The notes beneath the pieces are model-generated. The model was not told where the DNA came from. It made no database searches and saw only the letters and a list, made by a program, of their open reading frames with translations. A stretch of DNA of 22,058 nt from Pseudomonadota bacterium (lineage in GTDB: Bacteria > Myxococcota_A > Polyangia > Haliangiales > Haliangiaceae). Shown in pieces: positions 1-7,692 of this stretch (position 1 is the first letter of the stretch; the number at the start of each line of letters is the position of its first letter). The stretch spans positions 1 through 22,058 of the forward strand of contig JAEYYV010000228.1 of NCBI GenBank assembly GCA_023428295.1. Reading direction: 5' to 3'. The position numbers and the translations under genes are program-made.

Positions 1-210
1 CTCGGCGCGGTCGAGCACTCGCTCGGCGCCTGCTCGACCACCACGCCACCGGGCGACGACGCAGGAATCGGCGTGCATGACGATGTCGTCACCTCGCCGA
101 CCGATCCGGGCGGCTGCTGTGACACGAGCGGCAACGCGAGAACGTCATCGCTGCTCCTCGCGGCGCTCGTCGCGATGCTCTCGAGCCGACGCCGCGCTCG
201 CACCTCGTAG
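1..210 (+). CDS. C-terminal part of a surface protein with MYXO-CTERM-like sorting tail (5' end missing)
   Basis: Frame 1 is open from the left edge to a TAG at 208-210, giving 69 residues. The visible part is a Gly/Asp/Thr/Pro-rich linker, then GGCCDTSGN, then a short hydrophobic helix (TSSLLLAALVAML) and a basic tail (SSRRRARTS). A Cys motif, one transmembrane helix and an Arg cluster at the extreme C-terminus is the plan of MYXO-CTERM, the Myxococcota tail thought to be processed at the Cys so that the protein is anchored at the cell surface. The functional domains lie outside the window, so the protein's own job cannot be told. The next gene converges on it. Confidence 0.72.
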   Translation, partial: LGAVEHSLGACSTTTPPGDDAGIGVHDDVVTSPTDPGGCCDTSGNARTSSLLLAALVAMLSSRRRARTS

Positions 211-223
211 CCGAATACAACGA

Positions 224-247
224 CGCCCACCGAGGGCTCGGCGGGCG
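224..247. terminator. Stem-loop between convergent genes
   Basis: Arms CGCCC-A-CCGA and TCGG-C-GGGCG enclose the loop GGGC: nine base pairs with one A/C mismatch. It lies 14 bases after the stop of the MYXO-CTERM gene and 33 bases beyond the stop of the convergent lipoprotein gene. No T-tract follows, so termination activity is inferred from position and stem strength only. Confidence 0.4.
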
Positions 248-280
248 CGTGAAAGCCAGGCTAGTGGTGATCGGTACTGC

Positions 281-1963
281 TTATTGGAAGACGAGCTTGA
301 TGCTATCGACCTTGCCGGTGTCGAGGGCCGCGCTGTCGACGACCTTCACCTGCCAGCGACCGTTCGCCGCGCCGACTTCGGACGCCGAGAGCGTGACCGT
401 GACGTCGAGGTTGTCCGCGCCGCCACCTTCGTTGTTGTGGAGCACCTTCTTCTCGACGCCGTCCTTGAGCAGCGTGACCTTCAGGTCGCCGCGGTACGTG
501 TGCGTGATCTTCACGTTCGCGGTGAGACCGACCGAGCCTTCGACGCCGGTGACCGGAACATCGACGGTGACGCCGGTGCTGTTGTTATCCGGGATCGACG
601 CGTCGGGCGTCGCGGCGAACTCGCGCGCGGGGCCAGTACCGCCGCCGCCGCTGCTCTCGGGCGCGACCGACTTGGCGATGAGCTCCTTGACCTTGCTGAG
701 GTTGACGCCGGGGTTGTTCGGGCGGTTCGTGCCGGTCGGCGACCACAGGAAGTCGATGTGCGAGTTCGTCGAGTCGGTGCAGTAGCGACCGCCGATGACC
801 TTGCCCGCATCGTTGAGCTCGAGGATGTAGTGGTAATCGTCCTCGGAGGTGTTGTTCTCGAAGCCGTGCGGACGGTTCGATGCGCCGGACTCGGAGAGGT
901 AGGTCACCGTCACGCGAACTTCGTACAGCTTCTTCGCGTTGGTGTTGTACTTCCACGTCGAGCCCGAGGAGCCGACGCACTCGTTCGCCTTGGTCTTCGA
1001 GATCTCCGCTTGCTTCGTGATCTCGTAGCCGAGGACCGGCTGGTTCCACACCTCGTAGTTCGCGGTGCGATCCTCGACGAGCGGCAGCTGCGCGATGCCG
1101 AGGAAGTTGGTGAGGATGACGTGCAGCGAGCCGGGGTTCACGTCCGAGCAGTCGTCGTTGGCCGAGCCGTTCACGTCGTGCGTGATCTCTTCGGCGTTGC
1201 AGCGACCGCCGAGCATCACGGCGCTAGTGGAGTCGTACACGTTCTGGATGAGCGCCTTGATGTCACCGGCGGTGAACTCCACGCCGTCGACCGTGACGGA
1301 GTGCTGCGGCTCCGGCTCCATGAGCGCGGCGGGCGACCACGCGTGGCAGGTGCCCCACCACGTCGCGACGCCGTCGTTGCCGTCCGAGCCATGGCACTCG
1401 TCGATGCCGTCCTTGCCGTTGTTGTCGATGCCGTCGTGCATCTTGCCGGCGTTCTGGAACGACTTGCTCTGCCACTTCGCGGCGGGGCCGGCGCACGTGT
1501 AGTACTCGTCCCACTTCGCCTTCGCGCCGGTGCCACACACCGACGCGGGTTGTGTCGCGCAGCCAGCTGCGTTGTTGAATGCTTGATCGTACTTCTCGAG
1601 CGGCGACTTCACGCTCGCACCCTGCCAGCGCTTGTTGTGCGAGCCATCCGCGGTCGGCCAGTACGTGTCGGCCCACGCGACCGGAATGCCCGGCTTCGCG
1701 CCCGGGTAGCGCGCCTTCCAGACCGCCGTCTTCAGCGAGCCCTTCTTCGGCAGCGCGGACAGCTTGTACTCGAGGCGCTGCGACATGCGCTCCGGGCTGT
1801 TCTTGTAGTCGAAGCCATCGCCCTTGCCTCCGTCCGAGGAGGGAGGCGCGCAATCGATGTCGCCGGGCATGCACTCGTCGCCACCTTCATCGGTGGCGCA
1901 CGCGGTCACCGCGAGCGAAGAGAGGAGGGACAGACCGAGAGTTGCGAGGAGGCGATTGCGCAT
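281..1963 (-). CDS. Lipoprotein with transglutaminase-elicitor-like domain and C-terminal P-domain
   Basis: A 560-residue exported protein. The signal peptide ends in lipobox VTAC (Cys22), so it is probably lipid-anchored. Residues 50-430 resemble the transglutaminase elicitor family (Phytophthora GP42/pep-13 type): the core TWWGTCHAWSPAALMEPEP at 202-220 carries the presumed nucleophile Cys206, and His281 (in SLHVILTNF) and Asp298 (in LVEDRT) have suitable spacing for a Cys-His-Asp triad. An Asp/Gly-rich loop at 177-198 (DGIDNNGKDGIDE...) just before it looks like a calcium-binding loop. After a Gly-rich linker (439-445), residues 446-560 form a P/Homo B-type beta domain (RGDLKVTLL ... VDSIKLVFQ). 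Expected role: protein cross-linking or deamidation outside the cell; substrate unknown. ATG 1963 is preferred over GTG 1972 because AGGTG sits six bases before it and contains that GTG. Confidence 0.78.
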   Translation of the reverse strand: MRNRLLATLGLSLLSSLAVTACATDEGGDECMPGDIDCAPPSSDGGKGDGFDYKNSPERMSQRLEYKLSALPKKGSLKTAVWKARYPGAKPGIPVAWADTYWPTADGSHNKRWQGASVKSPLEKYDQAFNNAAGCATQPASVCGTGAKAKWDEYYTCAGPAAKWQSKSFQNAGKMHDGIDNNGKDGIDECHGSDGNDGVATWWGTCHAWSPAALMEPEPQHSVTVDGVEFTAGDIKALIQNVYDSTSAVMLGGRCNAEEITHDVNGSANDDCSDVNPGSLHVILTNFLGIAQLPLVEDRTANYEVWNQPVLGYEITKQAEISKTKANECVGSSGSTWKYNTNAKKLYEVRVTVTYLSESGASNRPHGFENNTSEDDYHYILELNDAGKVIGGRYCTDSTNSHIDFLWSPTGTNRPNNPGVNLSKVKELIAKSVAPESSGGGGTGPAREFAATPDASIPDNNSTGVTVDVPVTGVEGSVGLTANVKITHTYRGDLKVTLLKDGVEKKVLHNNEGGGADNLDVTVTLSASEVGAANGRWQVKVVDSAALDTGKVDSIKLVFQ

Positions 1964-2049
1964 GGTGGGCACCTGGAGTCAGGGGTGGATGCGTTGCCCA
2001 TGAGCAGCCGTCGTGCCACGCGAAAACCGCTGCACGACCTGCGAGTTCC

Positions 2050-2073
2050 TACGACATTACGAAGTGTTACGAA
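2050..2073. promoter_or_regulatory. Tandem TACGA repeats in a divergent intergenic region
   Basis: TACGA occurs at 2050-2054, 2058-2062 and 2068-2072; the last two belong to an exact TTACGAA repeat with a 10-base period, about one helical turn. The region separates the minus-strand transglutaminase-like lipoprotein from the plus-strand MBL hydrolase, so the repeats could bind a regulator of either gene. No -10/-35 pair could be assigned with confidence. Chance occurrence is possible. Confidence 0.25.
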
Positions 2074-2128
2074 TGACGCATGGCGTCGGCAGTAGCCGGC
2101 GAGCGTGGGGACAAAGAGGTCCGTTGCC

Positions 2129-2144
2129 GGCTGATCGATCAGCC
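2129..2144. promoter_or_regulatory. 16-bp perfect palindrome upstream of the MBL hydrolase
   Basis: GGCTGATCGATCAGCC is a perfect 8+8 dyad ending 29 bases before the GTG start of the MBL-fold hydrolase. Its position suits an operator for a dimeric repressor such as a TetR- or MarR-type protein, but no regulator gene is next to it. It could also form a hairpin in the 5' leader. Confidence 0.35.
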
Positions 2145-2173
2145 AGAATGCCCGCGCGTGGTAAGGACGGGAC

Positions 2174-3037
2174 GTGCGAACGCTGACCTCGGTGCTCGGA
2201 AACTCCCAGCGGCTGGATGGAGGCGCGATGTTTGGCAACGCGCCCAGGGCGATGTGGGAAACGTGGATCGCGCCGGACGCGCAGAACCGCATCCCCCTCG
2301 CGTGTCGTTGCTTGCTCGTTCGCGACGCGAAGAAGAACGTGCTGCTCGAGACGGGCATCGGCGCGTTCTTCGATCCCTCGATGCGCGAGCGGTACGGCGT
2401 CATCGAAGACTCGCACGTGCTGCTCGCATCGCTCGCCGCGGTGGGACTTCGCCCCGAGCAGATCGATGTCGTGGTGCTCTCGCACTTGCACTTCGATCAC
2501 GCAGGCGGCGCCCTCACGGCGTTCGCACCTGGTGCGCAACCGCAGCTCGTGTTCCCGAACGCGACGTACGTCGTGGGTGCAGAAGCGTGGCAACGCGCTG
2601 TGGCTCCGCACGCTCGCGATCGCGCGTCGTTCATCCCGGGTCTCACGAACCTGCTCGCGGCGAGTGGTCGTCTCGAGCTCGCTGCGAGTGATCGCGCGAC
2701 GGCGCTCGGCAGCGGCTATCGCTTTCATCGCAGCTCCGGCCACACACCCGGTCTTCTGCTCACCGAGGTCGAGATGCCGGATGGTCCCGTCGTGTTCGCT
2801 GCGGATCTCATCCCGGGCAAAGCGTGGGTGCACGCGCCGATCACGATGGGCTACGACCGCTATCCCGAGCTGCTCATCGACGAGAAGACATCGCTGTTGA
2901 CGGATCTCGTCGCACGCAACGGTCGCTTGTTCTTCACGCACGATCCGAACGTGGCGATGGGGCGCGTCGTGAAAGACGATCGCGGCCGCTTCTCCACCGT
3001 CGACGAGGCGGCCACGGTGAGAGAGCTCGCGAACTGA
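2174..3037 (+). CDS. MBL-fold metallo-hydrolase
   Basis: A 287-residue soluble protein of the metallo-beta-lactamase superfamily. The metal site is complete: HLHFDH at 104-109 (His104, His106, Asp108, His109), His190 in SGHTPG, Asp211 in FAADLIPG and His256 in FFTHDP. This set normally binds two metal ions and hydrolyses esters, lactones or thioesters. The layout with SGHTPG resembles the AHL-lactonase-like branch, but that branch also holds many enzymes of unknown substrate, so quorum quenching is not claimed. GTG 2174 was chosen because AAGGA (2163-2167) lies six bases upstream. There is no signal peptide, so it is probably cytoplasmic. A small lipoprotein gene follows 11 bases after the stop and is likely cotranscribed. 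Confidence 0.85.
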   Translation: MRTLTSVLGNSQRLDGGAMFGNAPRAMWETWIAPDAQNRIPLACRCLLVRDAKKNVLLETGIGAFFDPSMRERYGVIEDSHVLLASLAAVGLRPEQIDVVVLSHLHFDHAGGALTAFAPGAQPQLVFPNATYVVGAEAWQRAVAPHARDRASFIPGLTNLLAASGRLELAASDRATALGSGYRFHRSSGHTPGLLLTEVEMPDGPVVFAADLIPGKAWVHAPITMGYDRYPELLIDEKTSLLTDLVARNGRLFFTHDPNVAMGRVVKDDRGRFSTVDEAATVRELAN

Positions 3038-3048
3038 CCGTGCGCGCG

Positions 3049-3438
3049 ATGAGATGCGCGGTGCTCGTGATGCTGGTCGCCACCGCGTGTGGCGGAGCGC
3101 AGAAGCCTCGCTCGCCGGCGGGCATGAAGGAGCTCGCCGCGGAGATCGACGCCGAGTCCGCCGAGCTCGCGCGGATCATTCACGACCTGCGCGGCGATTG
3201 TCCGCAGATGGCCGCCGAGCTGAAGGTGCTGTTCGCGCGCATGCGGCAGAGCTTCGAGCGCGCGCATGACGCGCAGAAGGATCCAGCGCTCGCCAAAGAG
3301 CTCACGGCGCACCTGCGCGCGTACGACGAGATCGGCAAGCAGCGCGATGCTGCGATGGACCGAGACCTCACCGAGAACCCCGCGTGCACCCACGATCGGG
3401 CAGTGCGCGAGCAGATGCTCGTGATGCCCACGCTCTGA
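3049..3438 (+). CDS. Small helical lipoprotein with two spaced cysteines (paralogue A)
   Basis: About 129 residues, family not recognised. A very short signal peptide ends in lipobox VATAC followed by GG, predicting an outer-membrane or periplasmic lipoprotein. The rest is charged and almost all helical. Two cysteines, in RGDCPQ and NPACTH, are separated by 61 residues and could form one disulfide that pins a helical hairpin. The next gene encodes a lipoprotein of the same plan with 59 residues between its cysteines, so the two look like diverged duplicates. GTG 3040 is an in-frame alternative start; neither candidate has a good ribosome-binding site. Confidence 0.6.
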   Translation: MRCAVLVMLVATACGGAQKPRSPAGMKELAAEIDAESAELARIIHDLRGDCPQMAAELKVLFARMRQSFERAHDAQKDPALAKELTAHLRAYDEIGKQRDAAMDRDLTENPACTHDRAVREQMLVMPTL

Positions 3439-3468
3439 GCTTCACAATTCAACAACGCCCCGCCTGTG

Positions 3469-3489
3469 GCACGCGTGGAATCAGCGTGC
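3469..3489. repeat. Perfect 6-bp stem-loop in the leader of the second small lipoprotein
   Basis: GCACGC (3469-3474) and GCGTGC (3484-3489) flank a nine-base loop, 12 bases before ATG 3502. It could end transcription from the upstream gene or structure the leader; no T-tract follows. Weak evidence. Confidence 0.25.
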
Positions 3490-3501
3490 GACGATGCGCG
3501 C

Positions 3502-3960
3502 ATGACACGGCTCTGCGCGATCCTCCTCGCGCTCGCGCTCGCGGCGTGTCCCAAGCCCGCACCGGCCCCCGAGACGCCCGAGGTCCCGCACGACGCGGCA
3601 CTCGTCGCGCCCGATGCGGCCCCCGTGGTGTTGCCGCTCGACGAAGATCTGCCTCGCCTCGCGGATCGCTCGGTCGCGATGTACGAGGAGATCGCGACCG
3701 CGTTCTCGAGCGCAGGCGCGGACTGCGCCAAAGCGACCGCCACGCTTCGCGCGATGCAGCCGGGCTACGCGGACGTCGTCGCCGCAAACGCGAAGGTGCT
3801 GCACACCGGACGCGCGCGAGCGTTGCGGGATGCGCTGCAGCCGCTGGCGGATCGCTTCGACGCCGCCGCGAAGTCGATCGCGAGAAGCGCGACACTCGCC
3901 GAGTGTAGCGACAACCGCGAGCTAACCAGTACCTTCGACACCCTCGTCGCCGCACCATGA
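3502..3960 (+). CDS. Small helical lipoprotein with two spaced cysteines (paralogue B)
   Basis: 152 residues, family not recognised. Signal peptide MTRLCAILLALALAAC ends in lipobox LAAC, followed by a Pro/Ala-rich tether (PKPAPAPETPEVP) and a helical body. Cys in GADCAK and Cys in LAECSDNRE are 59 residues apart, matching the cysteine spacing of the preceding lipoprotein. The stop codon overlaps the start of the first antiporter gene (ATGA at 3957-3960), so translation is probably coupled and the lipoprotein may work with the antiporters at the envelope; that is inference from order only. GTG 3466 is in frame but would add residues before an intact signal peptide, so ATG 3502 is preferred. 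Confidence 0.65.
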   Translation: MTRLCAILLALALAACPKPAPAPETPEVPHDAALVAPDAAPVVLPLDEDLPRLADRSVAMYEEIATAFSSAGADCAKATATLRAMQPGYADVVAANAKVLHTGRARALRDALQPLADRFDAAAKSIARSATLAECSDNRELTSTFDTLVAAP

Positions 3961-5327
3961 GCGCACCGGTCATCATCATCCCGCCGCACCTCCTCCCGGA
4001 CCCGTCGGCGCCCGCGCCGATCGACGCGACGGAGAATACGGTGTTCGCGCTCAAGGTCATCGTCGGCCTGATCGTGCTGCTCGTGCTCGCGTACCTCGGC
4101 GGACATCGCCGCGTGACGCGCTTCTGGGAGCGGCTCGGCATCAGCGGCGTGATCACCGCAGGCTTTCCGTTTGTCGCGCTCGGGCTCGTCGCGGCGAGTG
4201 ACGATGTCGGAATTCTCAATGCCGGCGTCATCGAGCGATTGCGACCGCTGCTCCAGTTCGGCCTCGGTTGGATCGGCTTCATCATCGGAGCGCAGCTCGA
4301 CATCCGCGTGCTCGACCGCGTGCCCAAGGGCACCGCGTATCTGATCCTCGTCGAAGCCCTCGGTCCGTTCGGAATCACGGTCGCCGGCTGCGGCGCCGTC
4401 ATGATCGCGTTCGGTCAAGACTGGCGCGATCCCGCGGTGTGGCGCGACGTGATCCTCCTCGGGACGGCTGCCGCCATGACCGCGCCGCGTAAGTTCCGCG
4501 GGTTCGCGAACCGCACGTGGCATGAAGGCCGCAGCGTCGACGTGCTGCTCGGACAGCTCGACGAGCTCGTCGGCGTGATCGGGCTGTTGTTCATCACGGC
4601 GTACTTCCGCATCGACACGCACAGCACGTGGGAGATCCCGAGCACCGCGTGGCTGTTCGTCGCGATCGGACTCGGCGTCGCGATCGGCGCGGTGATCTTC
4701 GCGATGGTTCGCTTGCCGCAATCCAACGCGGAGTTCCTCGCCGTGGTGCTCGGCGGTATCGCGTTCGCCTCGGGCATTGCCTCGCACATGATGCTGTCGC
4801 CGATCGTGATCTGCTTCCTCGCGGGCGTGCTCGTCACGAACTTCCCCAACGATCAGCGCGAGAACATCTTCAAGATCCTGCGCCACCTCGAGCGTCCGGT
4901 TCACATGATGTTCCTCATTGTCGCGGGCGCGGTGTGGAACGTGGCCGATTGGCGTGGGTGGGCGCTCGTGCCGCTGTTCGTGGTGTGCCGTGTCGTCGGA
5001 AAGTATGCGGGCGTGGTGACGTCGCGCACCGCGGTCGGATCGCTCTTGCCGATCGGCTTCGCAGACAATCGCCAGCTCGTCGCGCCGATGTCGGGCCTCT
5101 CGATCGCGCTCGTGATCAGCGTCGGTAGCGTACAGGTCGACGCCGGACTCGCGTGGGTCATCACCACGGTGATCGGCGGCTCGATCCTCACCGAGGTCCT
5201 CGTGCAGATCACGTCGCGCGATCGCAGCGCGCCGCGAGACGACGAGCCAGCGCGCCCGCCGATCGACGAGCTCGATCGCGGTCCGGTGTATCGCGACGAT
5301 CTCGACGAGCCGGAGGTCAAGCCGTGA
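3957..5327 (+). CDS. CPA2-like cation/proton antiporter-family membrane protein (first of a coupled pair)
   Basis: A 456-residue integral membrane protein with roughly 11-12 hydrophobic segments and an acidic hydrophilic C-terminus (420-456). The fold and spacing resemble the Na/H exchanger (CPA2) family: a re-entrant-like stretch TAAAMTAPRKF at 170-180 is followed about 20 residues later by LDELVGVIGLLF, where Asp202 lies at the position of the transport Asp in CPA2 proteins. The N-terminal family motif is much less typical than in its partner, so this is the more diverged of the two. It overlaps the upstream lipoprotein (ATGA) and the downstream antiporter (GTGA). Expected role: exchange of Na+ or K+ for H+, or a structural partner of the second protein. 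Confidence 0.72.
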   Translation: MSAPVIIIPPHLLPDPSAPAPIDATENTVFALKVIVGLIVLLVLAYLGGHRRVTRFWERLGISGVITAGFPFVALGLVAASDDVGILNAGVIERLRPLLQFGLGWIGFIIGAQLDIRVLDRVPKGTAYLILVEALGPFGITVAGCGAVMIAFGQDWRDPAVWRDVILLGTAAAMTAPRKFRGFANRTWHEGRSVDVLLGQLDELVGVIGLLFITAYFRIDTHSTWEIPSTAWLFVAIGLGVAIGAVIFAMVRLPQSNAEFLAVVLGGIAFASGIASHMMLSPIVICFLAGVLVTNFPNDQRENIFKILRHLERPVHMMFLIVAGAVWNVADWRGWALVPLFVVCRVVGKYAGVVTSRTAVGSLLPIGFADNRQLVAPMSGLSIALVISVGSVQVDAGLAWVITTVIGGSILTEVLVQITSRDRSAPRDDEPARPPIDELDRGPVYRDDLDEPEVKP

Positions 5328-6646
5328 TCCCGCTGTTGCTCCTCCTCTCCGTCGCGGGCCTCATGCAGGCAGCCAGCACGTTCGACTCCTCGTCGGCCGG
5401 CGGCACGGAGCTCGCGTTTGGCTTCCTGCTGCTCTCGGCGTACTTCGCCGGCAAGCTCGTGAGTCGTCTCGGGTTGCCTCGCCTCACCGGCTACTTGCTC
5501 GCCGGCGTGCTCGCGGGCCCGGCGGTGCTCGGGCTCGTGACGCCGGACATGGCCGGCTCGCTGAAGATCGTCAACAGCGTCGCGAGCTGCATCCTCGGAT
5601 TGACCGCCGGCGCCGAGCTGAACTTGAAGAAGGTGCGGCCGCTCGCGGGCACGCTGCGCGGGCTCATGATCTTCAGCGTGCTGGGCGGCATCGTCGTCCT
5701 CTCGGGCGTGCTGTTCTTGATCCGCCCGCTGCTGCCGATGTTCGACGCGATGACGTTCGTGCAGAGCCTCTCGGTGTGCGTGCTGCTCGCGGTGGCGCTG
5801 ATCCCGCAATCACCCGCGGTGGTGATGGCCGTCCTGTCCGAGACCAAGGCCGATGGACCGTTGAGTCAGACCATGCTCGCATCTGTCGTCGTCGCGGACT
5901 TGTTCGTGATCGTGCTGTACGCGATCGCATCTGCGGTCGCGGGCGTGTTCGTCGGTGGTGGCGTCGATGTCGTCGATACGGTCGCGCACGTCGCGTGGGA
6001 GCTCCTCGGCTCGATGGTGTTCGGCGTGCTGATCGGCGTTCTGATCGGCGCCTTCGTGCGGGCCGTGAAGGAAGGCGGCGCGATGTTCGCGCTGATGATC
6101 TGTGTTGTCGTTGCAGAGGTCGGCTCGCGCGTTCGCCTCGATCCGCTCGTCGTCATGCTCGCTGCGGGCATCTGGCTCGAGAACTTCTCGCGCGCCGACA
6201 CGCACTCGCTGCTCGCGAAGTTCGAGTCCGCGCAGCTGCCCGTGTTCCTCGTCTGGTTCGCGCTCGCCGGCCTCAAGCTCGATCTCGTCGCGCTGTGGGG
6301 GACGATCGTGCCGGTGCTCGTCATCGCCGCCACACGCGGCCTGTCGTTCTTCGCTGGCGCGCGGATCGGCGCGACGAGCGCCACCTCACCGGCGGTGAAG
6401 TCATACGGGTGGGTGGGCCTCGTGCCGCAAGCAGGCCTCACGCTCGCGTTCGTCGTGGTCATCCAGAACACGTTCCCAGCGTTCGGTCCGGACGCGGCCA
6501 TCATCATGCTGTCGGTGCTCGGCGTGAATCAGCTCGTCGCGCCGGTGATCTTGCGGCGCGCGCTCATCAAGAGCGGCGAAGCAGGAGCGAAGACGCAGAC
6601 CGACTTCGCGGTGCACGCACGACCGCTCACACCACCTCCCGCCTGA
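5324..6646 (+). CDS. CPA2-family cation/proton antiporter (second of a coupled pair)
   Basis: 440 residues, about 12 membrane segments. It shows clear CPA2 landmarks: LPRLTGYLLAGVLAGPAVLG at 51-70, and ALIPQSPAVVMAVLSETKA at 158-176 followed by VVVADLFVIVLY with Asp192 as the likely ion-binding residue. There is no C-terminal TrkA-N (RCK) domain, unlike KefB/KefC, so ligand gating by NAD(H) is not expected. GTG 5324 is the start: it overlaps the previous stop in GTGA and has GGAGG (5312-5316) seven bases upstream. The same frame stays open further upstream but reads through the first antiporter gene out of frame. Transport substrate (Na+, K+) cannot be read from the sequence. Confidence 0.85.
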   Translation: MIPLLLLLSVAGLMQAASTFDSSSAGGTELAFGFLLLSAYFAGKLVSRLGLPRLTGYLLAGVLAGPAVLGLVTPDMAGSLKIVNSVASCILGLTAGAELNLKKVRPLAGTLRGLMIFSVLGGIVVLSGVLFLIRPLLPMFDAMTFVQSLSVCVLLAVALIPQSPAVVMAVLSETKADGPLSQTMLASVVVADLFVIVLYAIASAVAGVFVGGGVDVVDTVAHVAWELLGSMVFGVLIGVLIGAFVRAVKEGGAMFALMICVVVAEVGSRVRLDPLVVMLAAGIWLENFSRADTHSLLAKFESAQLPVFLVWFALAGLKLDLVALWGTIVPVLVIAATRGLSFFAGARIGATSATSPAVKSYGWVGLVPQAGLTLAFVVVIQNTFPAFGPDAAIIMLSVLGVNQLVAPVILRRALIKSGEAGAKTQTDFAVHARPLTPPPA

Positions 6647-6661
6647 CCCCAAGGCTCACTT

Positions 6662-6690
6662 CGTTTGACCAGACGTCGTCTGTTCAAACG
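6662..6690. terminator. Bidirectional stem-loop terminator between convergent genes
   Basis: CGTTTGA-C-CAGA and TCTG-T-TCAAACG form an 11-bp stem with one mismatch around the loop CGTCG. It fills the gap between the stop of the second antiporter and the stop of the CHAD gene, touching the latter. The TTT/AAA outer arms give a short U-run in either direction. Confidence 0.65.
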
Positions 6691-7692
6691 TCAATCGGCG
6701 AGGTCGACAGAGAGATCCGCCTCGTCGGGCGGCGTGAGATCGCGCTTCATCGCCTTGGCGAGGCGCTTCGCGAACTTCTTGGGGCGTTGGCTGTACAGAT
6801 CGCGACCCGCACCGCGCGCCGTGGCGATCAGATCGTCGAGCGAGCTCTCGAGCGAGTCGCGCAGGTGCTCCACGGCCTCGGGCGGAATGCCATGCGCGTA
6901 CGTGTTCACGAACTCTCGCAGCATGATCAGATCGACCGCAGGCGATTGCGTGTTGGAGATGCCTTGGAGCTCGTCGTGGATCGCCCCCATGCGCTGGCCC
7001 GCGTGCTCCGCGAGGAGCTCGAGCTGATACACGAGCTCCTTGCTGCGGCGGCGCCACGTGTGGAACCACGCTTTCGACGTCTTGCCGCGCCGGCGAGCCT
7101 TGCGCGCCTGCGCGTAGACCTCCTTGACGCCGTCGACCACGACGCTCCATGGCAGCTCGCGCGGCAAAGCGGCCTCGAGCGCTTCTGCTTGCGCGACCGC
7201 GCGCGTCGCTGCCTCGGCGAGCAGTTGCTTCAGCTCTTGCGTGGGCGGCAGCGCCTCGGCGGCGTTGTCGAGCACGCGCTTCGCGGTGGCGCGATCGTCG
7301 TCGGACAGCGCGATGCTGCCGAGCGTCTCGGGCGCGACCGCGTGATCGCGCGCCGTGGACAGCGAGCGCCGCGCTTCCTGTAGCGCCGTGCGCACAGCGC
7401 GTCGCTCGCCCTTGGGCAACGCGGGCGCGACCATCGACAACACCGCGCGTGCGCGGCGCAACGCCTTGCGCGCTTCGTGCACCGCGATCGTCGCGCTTTG
7501 GTCCACGGACGATGCCGCTTCCTTGGCCTTGTTCACGCCCGCGTTGAACTCGCGAACGAGCATCTTGCGCAGATCGATCGGATCCCACAACGCCGAGACC
7601 TTCGCGCCGAGCGGACCCAGCTTGTCGTCCTCGTGATAGCGAGCAACCTCGCTGGTGACGGGCTCGGGCTTCTCGGGAAGAGTCGTCGCCAT
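6691..7692 (-). CDS. CHAD-domain protein
   Basis: A 333-residue, highly basic, all-helical protein without signal peptide. It matches the CHAD domain: AVHEARKALRRARAVLSMV at 70-88 holds the conserved His72 and basic residues of the first repeat, and FHTWRRRSKELVYQLELL at 210-227 (His211) is the second. CHAD proteins bind inorganic polyphosphate through this basic surface and often sit on polyphosphate granules. There is no CYTH domain, so it is probably a binder rather than a triphosphatase. It diverges from a PPK2 polyphosphate kinase gene with 105 bases between the starts, which supports a polyphosphate role. No strong ribosome-binding site precedes ATG 7692. Confidence 0.85.
   Translation of the reverse strand: MATTLPEKPEPVTSEVARYHEDDKLGPLGAKVSALWDPIDLRKMLVREFNAGVNKAKEAASSVDQSATIAVHEARKALRRARAVLSMVAPALPKGERRAVRTALQEARRSLSTARDHAVAPETLGSIALSDDDRATAKRVLDNAAEALPPTQELKQLLAEAATRAVAQAEALEAALPRELPWSVVVDGVKEVYAQARKARRRGKTSKAWFHTWRRRSKELVYQLELLAEHAGQRMGAIHDELQGISNTQSPAVDLIMLREFVNTYAHGIPPEAVEHLRDSLESSLDDLIATARGAGRDLYSQRPKKFAKRLAKAMKRDLTPPDEADLSVDLAD

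Noticed and set aside
77..2095. Long open frame antisense to the transglutaminase-like lipoprotein
   Set aside because: It is Arg/Val-rich with no domain, while the opposite strand has a lipobox, a catalytic motif and a P-domain. It is an antisense artefact of high GC content.
2174..3037. Naming the MBL hydrolase a quorum-quenching lactonase
   Set aside because: The metal ligands are common to many MBL enzymes with different substrates, and no signal synthase or receptor is nearby.
5153..5323. Upstream extension of the second antiporter
   Set aside because: The extra residues are Arg/His-rich and overlap the first antiporter out of frame; GTG 5324 has a good ribosome-binding site.
3765..6205. 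Several long minus-strand frames across the antiporter genes
   Set aside because: Their His/Arg/Asp/Glu-rich translations are typical shadows; the plus strand encodes clear membrane proteins with overlapping starts and stops.
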